From contig NC_092806.1 of assembly GCF_040954645.1 (NCBI RefSeq), forward strand, positions 26,065,644-26,129,643: a stretch of 64,000 bases of DNA. Direction: 5' to 3'. A program made the translations under genes and the position numbers. The notes beneath the pieces are model-generated. The model saw only the letters and a list, made by a program, of their open reading frames with translations. It was not told where the DNA came from and made no database searches. Below, one piece after another: positions 24,701-35,170 of the stretch (position 1 is its first letter; every line of letters begins with the position of its first letter). The DNA comes from Diabrotica undecimpunctata (taxonomy: Eukaryota > Arthropoda > Insecta > Coleoptera > Chrysomelidae).

Positions 24701-27700
24701 CCACGTAAACGATGATTAACTGCACAACCCTGTGTAAGGCCCTTATTCTTTCTGATTTGGGTCATTCAATATTACTTATCACCCTCCCCATCCCAGCCGC
24801 ACTCTTCACTGCCTTCTGAGCTACTACCCGTATATGCTTCCCCCATCCGCCATATTGATGTAGTGTCCGCAATTTCTTTGGTGTTCGAAAGAAAAGAAAG
24901 ACCAATCCCTGTGGCACTCCAACCATTACGTCAACGAGCGTGCCCTTCTCAATCATGATCTTTCTCTCGGAAAAATATTCTTCCATCACATTCATCAGAT
25001 AATTAGTCTCTCTCTTGCAATGCTCGCATGACCTCTTTCCTGTACAGAATGTAGAATACATTTCTAACATCGAAGAGCAGCTGATCCGCTCAGCGCTGTT
25101 TGTCCCCAATGTTGTGCAATGTCTCAATTACACTTAAAATTGTGTCAATTGTGTTCTTTCCTTTGCAGAATCCGAATTGTCTCGAGGATAGGCCTTTTGA
25201 TCTCAAAATCGCGTCGTCGATCCGTCCTCGCAGCATCCTCGGAGCACATAAATGCCTGTGCTTCAAGCAATACATTTTTTTGCTCCAAAACCACCCACGT
25301 TCCGCGCATCCTAGACCCTTTACCGCTTCGGGCGATATCTGGTCTAGTCCGGGGGAACTACGTAATGCCTCGCTTAGCTTCCTCGTTCCTCCAGACTCCA
25401 TGTCATCTTTCGGACAGAAAAAGCTCTCGTGTTACCTTAAGTTTTTTGTCTAATGGCATTTCGTATAAAGGGTACGCACGCAGTGCGTACGAGAGGTCGA
25501 CCCCCAACGAGATGGACAGATGACATAAAAAGAGTGACTATAAATTGGATTCAGATGGCGCAAAATCGGACTAAGTGGAAAAGCATGCGAGAGGCCTTTG
25601 TTAAGCAGTGGAGGTTAGAGGCTAGTTGATAATGATGTTGATGTACGCACGCAACTTTTTAATTGCGATCCTATATCCCTGACCAAAGATGTTCTCATCC
25701 AGCTTGTCACACAGTTCTCTACAATGTTTTTTTTTCTGTACGAATTTTTTTGTAGAGTTCTCTCGTTCGTGCGCGGTATTCTATTTCGATTAGCTAAATT
25801 TGCTCGATGACAACGGAGTTTCTCCCTTCTCTGTCCCTTGCCTTCGTTATCCTTCTCCTCATGGCTATGCATTCATCTCTGAGCTCTTCGATGTCTGTAT
25901 TCCACCAGTATGGCATCCTGTTCACCTTTCGACGACCTATTCTACTGCCTTCTATAGCTTCTTTCATAACTCGTCCCAGGTTTTTTACTGTTGGCATTTT
26001 ACCCTGTATGATACCTACCCTCAATTTAATGAGTTCCTTATATGTCTTCTAGTCGTATTCATCACCGCATCCGACTCTGCACATTCCGCACGTGACCTTG
26101 TTAGTGGTTACTGCTTCAGTTATGAAAAATCCGCAGTAAAATCTTATATTCCGGTATAGTCTGGCAAGACTAACCAATCTTTTGTTTTTGCTGCTACTCT
26201 CTGTGTAACCAAGGTAACATCGATGTATCAGTACCACGAAATCCAAAGTACCCACCTAATCAGATAATATTCCTCCGTAAGTATGGCAAGGAAGACACCC
26301 TTACTATTGACCTAATCATCTACAAAATTCGGTCCAGAGTCAGTCATAGAAGTGCCAAAAAATATCAAAAAAGCTTGGATCCGAAAGCAACATTTTTTCA
26401 GGAAAAAATATATCCAATTAAGTTCATAGCAAAATGTATATTGTATGGATATATGCTAAAATAGTGCAAAAAATAAGCAGGAATCAGCTGAGAGTGATAA
26501 AAAGCTTCCTTAATATACATGTGTCAATGAACGGGCAACTGCATGCAAAGGTACTATTTTATAGATATTTAAGCTGCATACTCTATAGCAGGGGACCGAA
26601 AACAATTATCCAAAAGTTGTATGACTGCAGGACATTAGATCTTAGCCGGCATATACATTTCAAAGATTATCGAGTGACTCCAAAAACATATGGATTAGAT
26701 CTTTACATTCCGATACAAGGTTCTAGAATCCTGGATTGAATATTTTGATTAAATTGAAAACGTACAATAACCCATCTTAGTACTTCTGGTTATTTAATAC
26801 GGCACGGTGATATAATCACGTGTCAGGTCTCAGTCTTTAAATATTAAAAATAAAGGAACCAATTTCCATAATTTTGGATCAGCTTCTACTTTCATTTCGG
26901 TTAAGAATAACACTTAATCGTCTAGTTAGCTTACAAATGAGTGCATATACCTAAGTGTTAAATAATGTGGGTTCAGTTGTGGGTTATCACTAAAATTAGA
27001 AAATCAAAAAGTACTATTCCAAGGACATCTTTCTAAATGCAATTGGCTAAAGTAACTTGTCTAGATGGCTCCTATATCTGCAGGGTGTTTTAAGTACGAA
27101 ACCCCTTCATCATCTCGCAAATGGCTTGCACGATTTAAGTAAATTTTTGTTTATGAAAGTTTTTTAACATGGCTGATCTTACGGTAGTATTTACTGTGAT
27201 ACTTGTCATCAGAATTTTCTTTCCAAATAATGAAACACACTGTATATTTTTTATTTTTATTTATACTTAAATACCACAATTGCGGAATTGTATCTAAATT
27301 ACAATAAATAGATATGTCCAAATTGCAGCAGATATTGAAATGTTGTTCATTTACTTTAATACAACATGCTCTTTATATTTCGCTTTTTATTGTACACGCT
27401 CATTTGGTTCGCTCATTGTACCGTCTTTTGTCGTTCGTAACTTTTCCGAGATAATTAGGGAGTTCTCAAAACTCACTTTGTGTAACGTCCAGAATCGAAG
27501 GTAAACTGTAGGTCGTCTACAACCTCCATAACCTACTACAAACGTTTTCGTTCATTCTAATGGCTCGGTTTTTAGAAACATTTTTTCTTTATTTTATGTA
27601 TGTACGGTTTTTAAATATTCTTCTCCATATATGACACTCTCCAAGTTGAGGCTGCTCCAAGTTAAATAATTCTTAATTTGAAAGTTTGTTCTGTAAATAC

Positions 27701-28265
27701 TTTTTACCTTTTAATTTTTGTTTATAAATTATTGTTACAGTTAAATTTCTGTTTAAAAATATAACCGAATTGTCAAAATGTTAGCTAAAACATATTCAGC
27801 GTTATTCATTTAATTATTATAATAAATATATTCATCTTGTTGACTTTACTTAGTTTTTAATGTTACAACTTACAATATTCAAATCAATTACTCACCTTGG
27901 ACATTTCAAATTTTTATTCACAAATTTCGAAATACACCTTGAAGATAACTTATCTATTTATCGACCGATAAATTTCGATCAATCTTATCAACTTCCTGAA
28001 AATCATTTACAATCAACTGAACAAAACATAATTTTCCATTGTTTAACTTTTAGATAATGTAGACGAAGATGAATTAAGAGACTTATTGGGAGAGTATGGA
28101 ATCGAATTTCTTACCGATGAAGAAAGGCAGAAGAACTTCGAACAATTACAAAAAGATATGTACGGAGAGGATCTGGAGAAAGACGAACAGATGAAAAAGG
28201 AAGATGTATACCGTAATGGGGAAAAAGATGTATTTGTAAAGAAACCACAAAAAATTTATTATTAG
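21568..28265 (+). CDS. Secreted acidic-tail protein, three coding exons
   Basis: Join 21568-21741, 23761-23797, 28054-28265. The exon lengths sum to 423 nt, giving 140 codons plus TAG with no internal stop. Exon 1 begins MNSYGLLCFVLILGAVS, a clear signal peptide (cleavage probably near residues 17-23). A basic stretch with ARR and LRKLR follows, then a doubled RPIP motif (RPIPGLRPIP) that spans the exon 1-2 junction. Exon 3 is strongly acidic and helical, with DEDELRDLLGEYGIEFLTDE, and ends KPQKIYY. Donors GTAAGA and GTAAGT and acceptors TTTTTTAG and CTTTTAG fit consensus, and phases 0 then 1 match. The plan of signal peptide, basic core and acidic tail resembles a neuropeptide or proline-rich peptide precursor, but I recognise no family. 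The introns are filled with LINE remnants, while the exons are clean. Confidence 0.7.
21742..23760 (+). other. Intron 1 of the secreted-protein gene
   Basis: A 2.0-kb intron, GT...TTTTTTAG. It contains a LINE RNase H/C-terminal remnant at about 22420-22930; the remainder is AT-rich with no other recognised feature. Confidence 0.55.
22420..22930 (+). pseudogene. LINE RNase H end and C-terminal fragment (intronic)
   Basis: The plus strand reads ERVNKLARRGPAITSFSSEE (pattern GNERADELARxG of a LINE RNase H end), then VLGVPKFITFNF. It continues with KIMTGLLNSHATVKEHLNTM, matching LLTGHxxLxxHLxxxGL of R1/jockey-type C-termini. Stops follow at 22727. It lies wholly inside intron 1. Confidence 0.6.
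23761..23797 (+). CDS. Exon 2 of secreted-protein gene (37-nt micro-exon)
   Basis: It encodes IPLIQKSGYSAE plus the first base of an Asn codon. It is bounded by ATTTTTTAG on the left and GTAAGTAC on the right. Its phase joins both neighbours without a stop. It extends the RPIP motif begun in exon 1. Confidence 0.62.
24050..26250 (-). mobile_element. R1-like LINE, minus strand, broken
   Basis: Right to left on the minus strand: the region after the endonuclease with MPYWWNTDIEELRDECIAMRR (about 25930), then GLDQISPEAVKGLGC (RT fingers, 25320), LSSRQFGFCKGKNTIDTILS (25170), MVGVPQG (24920), then the thumb and linker KGLMIQVDRTSLLLVACAYR with STEALWTITG (24590-24660). The C-terminal Cys/His box CLYCEYSDTVTHTKLECNRW at about 24250-24310 matches the CxxC...HTxxxCxxW ending of R1-clade proteins. 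The YxDD box was not found; the block after MVGVPQG is corrupted. A second scrap of the same family lies at 48.45-49.0 kb. It is interrupted by an RTE insertion at 25483-25642. Confidence 0.75.
25472..25653 (+). mobile_element. 5'-truncated RTE insertion inside the R1-like LINE, 11-bp TSD
   Basis: The inserted piece (25483-25642, 160 bp) encodes an RTE C-terminus on the plus strand: RGRPPTRWTDDIKRV and then WKSMREAFVKQW, a stop, and a TGATGTTGATG-type short tandem tail. It is flanked by perfect copies of GTACGCACGCA at 25472-25482 and 25643-25653. Removing the insert and one duplication restores an open minus-strand reading of the R1-like host across the junction (...YRIAIKKLRA / YPLYEMPLDKK...), which confirms the event. 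Confidence 0.85.
28054..28265 (+). CDS. Exon 3 of secreted-protein gene (acidic tail)
   Basis: It follows the acceptor TTTAACTTTTAG. It encodes about 70 residues, rich in Glu, Asp and Lys with regular spacing that suggests helix, and ends at TAG 28263-28265. Codon use is less A/T-run-like than the flanks. A strong donor sequence GTAAGTA lies 18 bases after the stop. Confidence 0.68.
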
Positions 28266-28430
28266 ATAAGTTCAACGTTATTGGTAAGTAAATATGTTTT
28301 TATCGTAATCTGTAAAAAGATTATAATTAGTTTATGCTTAAAATAATATTTTACATGTTGCTTAGAGACAAGTGTAAGGTTTTCATTTATTGCACTTAAA
28401 ATAAAAAATTTTGTCACGTAAACTTAAAAA
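28266..28430 (+). promoter_or_regulatory. Likely 3' UTR with AATAAA signal
   Basis: An AATAAA at about 28400-28405 lies 135 nt after the stop codon and could be the polyadenylation signal. A good donor (TTG|GTAAGTA at 28284) raises the alternative of a 3' UTR intron. Confidence 0.4.
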
Positions 28431-28539
28431 TTTAGTACCTAATTTTATTAAACTTTTCCTCCTCATAATTTAAAAAAAATATAGGCAATATTTGTTTAAA
28501 ACGTTTCAAAATATACTTGTGTATAAACAAGAGTTTTTA

Positions 28540-29265
28540 CTGTTTTCGCCACCTTCCTTCTTTTCACCAACATCTTCAGTCCTCTCTATTGTGCCATTTT
28601 CCATCTTTCTCGATCTCTAGTCGGTCTATGGCCTCGTCCACGTCATCTCTCCATGATCTTCGGGGTCTGCCACTTTTTCTCTTTCCTTTTAGGCTCCAAT
28701 CTGAAATCTTTGATATCCACCTTGTATGAACTGCTTTTCTCAGGTGTCCATACCAAATTAAATGTTTTCCTTCAATGTACCTTAGTATAGCTATGTTCTA
28801 CTGCCATTTTTCTTTTTTACTTCCTTATTTCTAATACGATCCAGCCTTGCTATTCCACAGCTTCTTCTCCTGAACTAAATTTTAATTGCGTTAATTTTGG
28901 ACCTGTTTTATTAGTTTATTACTCATTTCTCTGCTCCGTAAGTTACTGTACTACGTACCAAAGTATTATATATTTTCTTCTTTGTATTTCCAGGAATCTG
29001 TCTATCCACAGTATCCCGTGCATTTCTTTGATACATGTTCTTGTTTGTGCTAGTCTGGTGGTCTCTTGCTCAGTGGTTCCAGGCTTTGACATTGTGAATC
29101 CTAAGTATTTAAATTCAGTGCCGTTAATTTTCTTATCTTCGACAATTTTCAGGCTTCTTACAGGTTCTTGTTCTCTTGTTAAGAATTTGATGTTTCCTAG
29201 GTTTATTTACAGTCCATGTTTTGTCGGGACACTGACTTCGCCAGATCGCAAATGGGTTTTTTGAG
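28540..29265 (-). pseudogene. RTE-type LINE C-terminal fragment
   Basis: The minus strand at 28600-28760 reads HLRKAVHTRWISKISDW then KSGRPRRSWRDDVDEAID, the conserved GHxxR...RGRPRxxWxDDV ending of RTE-type proteins. Upstream pieces include a Y(G)xETW-like block and KYLNSVP/LGF-type thumb sequence, in several frames. It is heavily decayed and lies just downstream of the host gene. Confidence 0.65.
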
Positions 29266-29329
29266 TACGTTATACCTAATAAATTATAAATACAAAAACG
29301 CTAGTCACAGTTCAAAGGCATATAATAGT

Positions 29330-29720
29330 TTTTAACAAAAAAAGGGTTAAAATGGCAGTTTTGCTCGTTTCAATCTGTAAATGAATATATTGTTTAAAGC
29401 ATTTATCTTTTAGTAGATGCGCAACAGTTTAAAATGTCAGTTTTTGAATTTTATGATTATTTGTTGCTTCGGAAACTGCAAAATAAGCACAAAATTTTGA
29501 AAATTAATAATTTGCTATAACTTTTGTAAAAATGAACTTAGGACTTTGGTATTACATGAAAAGTTAAGTCAAGTAGTTCTTATAATGCACAAAACATTTC
29601 AAGACTATTCATGTGTTACTTTAAATTTAATTTAACTTGTTTATTTCACAGCGCTTTTTTAAGACTTATATTTTCCATATATTTGAAAAAATCATTAAAA
29701 GTATTTAGAAAATAGTAGAG
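29330..29720 (+). repeat. Left arm of a long diverged inverted repeat
   Basis: This arm is the approximate reverse complement of 31735-32090. Shared anchors include TTGCTTCGGAAA, AAAATGAAC and TAGTAGATG. It may be half of a foldback element or one of two opposed copies of a dispersed repeat. The 1.9 kb between the arms holds (TA)n tracts and a Penelope-type end. Confidence 0.6.
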
Positions 29721-30240
29721 TCATTTTTAGCTTATAAATAAATAATTGAATAACTTTGTTATTATTGACTGTAGAATTAACCACTTTGATATTTGAAAAG
29801 CTGGTATTTTTACACGTATTTTCAAAAAAGTTTGCTTATGTCAATTAGGGTCAAAGTTAGCTTCTTTTTTTATTTATTTCACTGCTACGTTGTTTATAAC
29901 AACTGAGCAACCTAACTAGTGCCATTTTGAAGATCAAGGTTTATAGTTTATGTGTTAAAGTTTAAGTAACCTTTGAACTTCAACAGAGCGATCAGCAAAG
30001 CATATAGATAAACAAAAAACACAAAGCGATAACAAAATCGGCTCGGGACCAGTGGAGGGGGAATTAAACAATCCAAGCACTCAAAAAATTGATTTTTCAA
30101 ACAAATGCTGCTTTAAATATCTCTAAAACTTTGTTGTTTGATTTTAATCATTCTTGTTTAAATTTGTATGTATTCGTAGAGTGCTTAAAATTCTTAAGTG
30201 AGAGAGTTCTTAAAATTATAAAGTCTTCCTCTTTCATGAG
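29721..30240. other. Unassigned AT-rich stretch
   Basis: No domain-bearing frame. Some words (TAACTTTGTTATTATTGACTG and nearby) look like dispersed-repeat sequence. Confidence 0.4.
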
Positions 30241-30270
30241 GTATATATATATATAGGTATATAGGTATAT

Positions 30271-30347
<77 letters not shown>
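30241..30347. repeat. (TA)n microsatellite, about 105 bp
   Basis: Almost pure TA repeats, with AGG interruptions at the left end (TATATAGGTATATAGG). Long peptide frames of alternating Ile-Tyr across it are artefacts. Confidence 0.9.
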
Positions 30348-30350
<3 letters not shown>

Positions 30351-30518
30351 CTCCACGTAAAGAGCGAAAAAGATAGTAATTTTCAAAGGTTAATCGTAGA
30401 TGCATGTTAAAGTAAAAATATACTTCTGGCGTCGTTAAAAGTCTCTAGTAAGAGGCTTTGAATTTGCGGTTCACCTAATTTACTATCAGAGAGAGGTCTC
30501 TGAACTTCTTGGTACTTC

Positions 30519-30520
<2 letters not shown>

Positions 30521-30558
<38 letters not shown>
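30521..30558. repeat. (TA)n microsatellite, about 38 bp
   Basis: Pure TA repeats between a TTCG stretch and an AT-rich flank. Confidence 0.85.
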
Positions 30559-30562
<4 letters not shown>

Positions 30563-31247
30563 AAACATTTTAATTAATATTTTATTAAATATTTTGTCAA
30601 TATCACATTGAAACTGATTCATAGAATCTTTTTCATTCACAGTTCCAAATGCTATGAACCTTAGACTGTGGAAGTTAAATCAATCTTCACCTGTTGGCTG
30701 GCTAACCACTCACAACGTAGATATTATAATATATGATATTTTGGATTGACCTCGCTTGCTTTGTTTTTGAGTTTTGAATAAATCACTGCGGGGAAAATAG
30801 TATTTTTAACCACCTTTTCCTTTTATTTTTTTGGCTTTTTGACTTATAATGACAAGTTGTCACCCAAATTTACCATAATCTTTAAATGTACCGCTCTACT
30901 ACATTAGAGGTTGGTATTTTGCTTTGCTGTTCTGTCACTTTTTGACCTCAAGGCCATTGTCTTTTCACGTTGTTGGCGTGGGTGTTACACCTGTTAATTC
31001 ATTTACCTGTTGCATTCAGTAAGCTAAAGACTGGTAACTTCATTTTACTTTTAAATGTTATATTTTAATCTCAACTAATTAATAATGTTACATAAAGTCA
31101 AATTTAAATTTTACTGATAATACATTGTTGGAAGTGCATCTCATGATCTTTCTAGTTCTTTACACATCAATTTTAATGTTTTTTTACTTTTTAAAGTTTT
31201 AAGTTTTTAAACTTTTTACTTTAAAGTTTTTTATAACAAATTTTTTA
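30559..31247. other. Unassigned stretch between microsatellites
   Basis: No frame or terminal repeat recognised. T-rich and A-rich runs are common. Confidence 0.4.
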
Positions 31248-31248
31248 T

Positions 31249-31341
<93 letters not shown>
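31248..31341. repeat. (TA)n microsatellite, about 93 bp
   Basis: TA repeats interrupted by a few ACATATA units. Confidence 0.9.
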
Positions 31342-31343
<2 letters not shown>

Positions 31344-31524
31344 TTTGTTAATTTGTAAACTGTACCTAGTTTCAATTAATTGTTTATACAACTTTATCTC
31401 TGAATGTTCCATTATCGGAAGCTTTTTTTACAAATTTAATATCATTGACTGCTACATGTCTTTTTGAGGTAACACACATGTTTTAACTTCTCTTTGGATG
31501 TTTGGTTTTTTTCACATTGTTCTT

Positions 31525-31585
31525 TTTAGATGAACTGATGATGGTTTCTAAACAGAAAGCGAAACGTCTTCAATAAATAGATGAA
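31525..31585 (+). mobile_element. Penelope-like 3' end with hammerhead-like core
   Basis: CTGATGA (31535-31541), T, then GGTTTC (31543-31548), loop TAAACA, GAAAGC (31555-31560; five of six positions pair), then GAAAC at 31561-31565. An AATAAA follows at about 31572. This keeps both invariant boxes of the hammerhead core. A (TA)n tract begins about 80 bases further on, as at the Penelope end near 62.35 kb. Confidence 0.45.
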
Positions 31586-31658
31586 GTAGCCACCTTCTTT
31601 GTCTTTTATTTCTCCACTTTGACCGAAAAACGCAGCACTCTTCGAGTGTACCTTAGTT

Positions 31659-31663
<5 letters not shown>

Positions 31664-31720
<57 letters not shown>
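31664..31720. repeat. (TA)n microsatellite, about 57 bp
   Basis: Pure TA repeat ending in TACATATATG. It lies close to the Penelope-type end. Confidence 0.9.
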
Positions 31721-31725
<5 letters not shown>

Positions 31726-31734
31726 TGCAGAATC

Positions 31735-32090
31735 GCTGTATCGCTATTATTTTATAATAACTTTGCAAAAAAGTTTAAACTAATTATATAAATTTAAACT
31801 AATTATCAAATCGTCTTGTGTATTATAAGGACTACTTAATAAACAAATTCGTGCAATATCAAAGTTCTAGGTTCATTTTTGCAAAAGTTGTAGCAAATTT
31901 TTGATTTTTAAAATTTTCGCCTTATTTTCCAATTTCCGAAGCAAGAAATGAGCGGACCAAAAATTAAAAATTGCTATTTTAATATTTTGCCCATCTACTA
32001 AATTTTAACACTTAAAATAATTTAGTAAATTACCCGATTTTTACCTGTAGCTTAACGAAAAAACTGTCATTTCTGACCCATAATTATTAA
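31735..32090 (-). repeat. Right arm of the long inverted repeat
   Basis: Reverse-complement match to 29330-29720. Divergence is noticeable, with several indels, so this is an old pair. Confidence 0.6.
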
Positions 32091-32109
32091 TAACTATTAC
32101 ATGCTTTTA

Positions 32110-32610
32110 TATAATGTACACAAAAAGTCGTCTCAGATTGGTATTCCCATACCTTCACATTTCCGTTTCCATGGCTTTAATTTTTATTCTAGGAATATTT
32201 TGAACAATTGCCTGCATTAAGTTTTTCGTCTTCTTAAATTCGTTTGAATATTTATTGTCGGATTTAACTCTTATTCTATTGTTGTATAGGCTTTTTATGC
32301 TTTATATTAACCTATGAGTTACCCAATTTTCTTCATCGTTTTCCAAAGCTATTTTCTGAGAACCTTGTCATACACCTTTTTTCAATCGATGAATGCCATA
32401 TGTATCGGTCTATTGTTTACCATGCTTTTCTCAATTAATTGTTGCAGTCTATATCGTGGTCTACGCAGGAACTTCCTGCTGTAAATTTTGCCTGTGTAGT
32501 CCATGATTTTCAACTGGAATACCCAGTGGTTGAGTTTTTTCTTTCCAGATATGCAAAACTTCTTTAAATAAATTATAAAGCCAACCAACTGCAGGTGCAG
32601 CAAAGTCCTT
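32110..32610 (-). pseudogene. RTE-type RT fragment, second-domain scrap
   Basis: The minus strand reads RLQQLIEKSMVNNRPIHMAF and then IDWKKVYDKVLRK, the (F)IDxKKAYDxV block with the first catalytic Asp. Further on, with stops, it reads LFKIFLE and LKPWKRKCEGMGIPI, the usual post-RQG LFNIxxE and WKRKCxGMGIPI blocks of one RTE subtype. The catalytic YADD region is missing. Confidence 0.65.
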
Positions 32611-34204
32611 CGATAATTTTTTTTAGTTACTTCTTGTCAAATTTTTATTGAACTCTATTAAAATTTAATCTACTGCTTTCTTTACTATCTATTCTAGTAA
32701 ATATAATTATTTTCCATACTTGTTTACTTCTTGAGAAGATTTACTTCACATCTCATTATTGACTTTGTTTATTACTCTTTTCTTTCATTGTGTAAGCTTT
32801 GAATTGTAGTCGATCCTAAAGTTGTTAACCATTTATTATATATGTCTTTCTTCTTTCTTAAGAGATCTTCTATTTCTTTATATCACCATTCATTTTTATT
32901 CTTTGTAGTATCAACTTCTTCAATATTTTTCATTCCAGCTTCAATAAACTTGTCTAGTTTCACATTTTAACAACCTCATTCGATACAGAAACTGGGTAGA
33001 ATCGTTTTTAAAACCTGATAGATCATACCTTTCTGCCAAAATATCTTACAGTATCATTGAACATTGTGAAAATATAAAATAGTGGTCATGCTACAAAATA
33101 AATGGTGATTAGATCCTAATTGTGTTCTTCTATGAACTTTAGCATAAACAAATAACTCTAAGCAAACAAAGTTTTGTTTTGGGTATTTACTTTTGTGTTA
33201 AAAATAATTTATAAACCTCGTTCTTACGTATTTCAAAATAACTAAAAAAAATAAGCTTAGTCAAATATTTGTTTTATTTAATCTAAATTTTGTTTAATAT
33301 TTGTTTCAGATATTTAGGGGAGAGTACCTGAGTAATGAATTAGTTGTAAATTAATACAATTTAGACAAAATATACCTATTATTCCTAATATTGTCTTAAG
33401 CTACAACAAACTTTTGTATGTTATAGAAAATATTAATAAACTTTACATAAACATCTTGTTAACTTACCTAACCTACCTAATTTGTACTAAACATTAAATT
33501 ATAAACCATTATTTATGCTCCTGAGCCTACTTTTAAACTGAAGTCCCAAAAGTACTTAACTGTTTTACAGAATATTAAACAACTTGATAATTTGAGTAAA
33601 CAAAAACATACAAGGAATTCTGATATATCATACAATACCTGTTTGTAACAGTTGACAAAGCAGTACCATGATTACAAAGTTTCCAAAAAGCGATAAAATA
33701 ATAAACAAAAGTTGCACAAAAGGCGACAAAAAGAAGAAAAAAGAAGCGACAGGGTATGGAATATTCTGAACCTATGCGGTTTTTGACGCCAATGAAGAAA
33801 TATAAGAAAAAATATAGTAAAACCTTGCAATAGCGACCACTGTCGGGGAACCAAGAGCTGGTAGCTAAAGAGGAGTGGTCGTTTAAGAGAGAACATAGGA
33901 AATGATGATCAAAAAAGCAAGTGATCTTCATTTTACGTTGTTTATTTACATAATAAATATAATTCTAAATAATTATTGTCAGGTATAAAGAATATGTCAG
34001 AATAAATTTATCAGAAATATAAATGAACACACTGACATCAATATAAGAATAAGTTTTTTATTTTTTTTTGGACACACTGTATAGCAAAATTTTTATTTTT
34101 TTTTTAAATAATCGGAACTTTATGATTGCTTCATACGTTTTAATTTGTTTTTAAAAAAAATAGATTAACATTTTATTAAAAGCTAAGAAATAATTTTGGA
34201 CAAA
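32611..34204. other. Unassigned stretch
   Basis: The frames at 33575-33931 (minus) are Phe-rich and low in complexity. A patch around 33825-33895 (GCGACCACTGTCGG ... GAGTGGTCGTTTAAG) looks like a short inverted pair and could be a MITE end. A GACACACTGTATAGC repeat-end-like word lies at about 34070. Confidence 0.35.
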
Positions 34205-34246
34205 ATTGTTCTCAGTAATAAAAAATTTTTTATTACTGAGAACAAT
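34205..34246. repeat. Perfect 42-bp palindrome
   Basis: Arms 34205-34225 and 34226-34246 are exact reverse complements with no loop. The arm starts ATTGTTCTCAGTAATAAAAA. It could form a cruciform or a hairpin RNA. It lies about 40 bases left of an RTE remnant. Confidence 0.9.
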
Positions 34247-34284
34247 ATTTAGTTAAATTTTGCTAACAATGTTAATTTTGGGAC

Positions 34285-35170
34285 CCCAAAAAAGATCAGA
34301 ACACTTGGATCTATTCAATACAATATACAGTACAGGTATAATACCTAAAGAATGGTTTCAATCCACATTTATACTGCTTACCAAAAAAGCCAATGTAAGT
34401 GAAGCATAATTGTCTCAAAGATTTTTTTTTAAATAAAAACATAGACATAATTATGTAACCTCTATTGGAATCAAACAGCGACAATAACATATGATATGCT
34501 GACGATACCGCCCTTCTCTAACTATACATTGCAACGATGTTAGACTAAGAATAAATTTGAAAAAAACCAAGTTCATGGAATAATTTACAATCCAGAAATT
34601 GAGCAAATATCTTCGTACAAATACCTTGGAACATGGATCACAAAAGATACTGATCAGAAAAAAGAAGACGTCGCATTAAAATTGCACGGTTAGCGTTTAA
34701 CGGATTGAGAAAACTTTTCTGTAATTAGAATATTAATATAACGCTCCAAATAAGAATGTTGTGACGTTACATTTTCTCTACCCTTTTGTATGGGGTTGAG
34801 GCCTGGACACTGAAAAATCCAACATTAAAAAACTGGAAGCATTCGACATTTAATGTTGCCGGCGTATTATGAAAATATCATGGATGGATCGCAAAACAAA
34901 CGCACCAATAATTCTCGAGCAACTAGAAAAACAATACGAAGTTTTAAATTCTATAAAAATCAGGAAGTTGGAATAATTGAGACACATCATGAGTGAAAAT
35001 ATGAACTATTAAGAAATATATTGCAGGGCAAAATTAAAGGCAGAAGAAGCGTAGGAAGATGTAAGATCTCTCCGTGAATGGTTTGGATGCAGTTCAATAA
35101 TTGAACTATTCAGGCACGTAACCAACAAAATTATAATTGAATCGCTTATTTATGAAAGGATATAAGTCAT
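34285..35170 (+). mobile_element. RTE LINE copy, internally deleted
   Basis: The plus strand reads IYSTGIIPKEWFQSTFILL and KKANVSEA (RT fingers), then after a deletion a YADDTALL box near 34495, then RIKIARLAFNGLRKLF, LYGVEAWTLKNPT and AKQTHQ-type thumb and C-terminal blocks. It ends near 35165 with an ATAAGAATAAAG tail. The YADD survives, but about 350 bp between fingers and palm is gone and there are many stops. Same family as 4985-7090. Confidence 0.75.

Larger units (their letters stand above)
23798..28053 (+). other. Intron 2 of the secreted-protein gene
   Basis: A 4.3-kb intron with GTAAGT donor and CTTTTAG acceptor. It contains an R1-like LINE on the minus strand (24050-26250) with a nested RTE fragment. 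From 26260 to 28050 it holds an unassigned 101-codon plus frame (26434-26739) and a CAGGGTGTTTT-to-ACACACTGTATA segment (27083-27243), which looks like a short dispersed repeat. Confidence 0.5.

Noticed and set aside
25100..26159. Several plus-strand frames of 80-134 residues
   Set aside because: They are reverse-strand shadows of the R1-like LINE, whose conserved blocks all lie on the minus strand.
27860..28057. A 65-residue frame ending at the start of exon 3
   Set aside because: It is intronic, ends in TAA created across the acceptor region, and is in a different frame from the acidic tail exon.
30148..30640. Open frames with long Ile-Tyr alternation (85 and 77 residues)
   Set aside because: They translate the (TA)n microsatellites and have no coding meaning; the same applies to the frames at 62313-62681.
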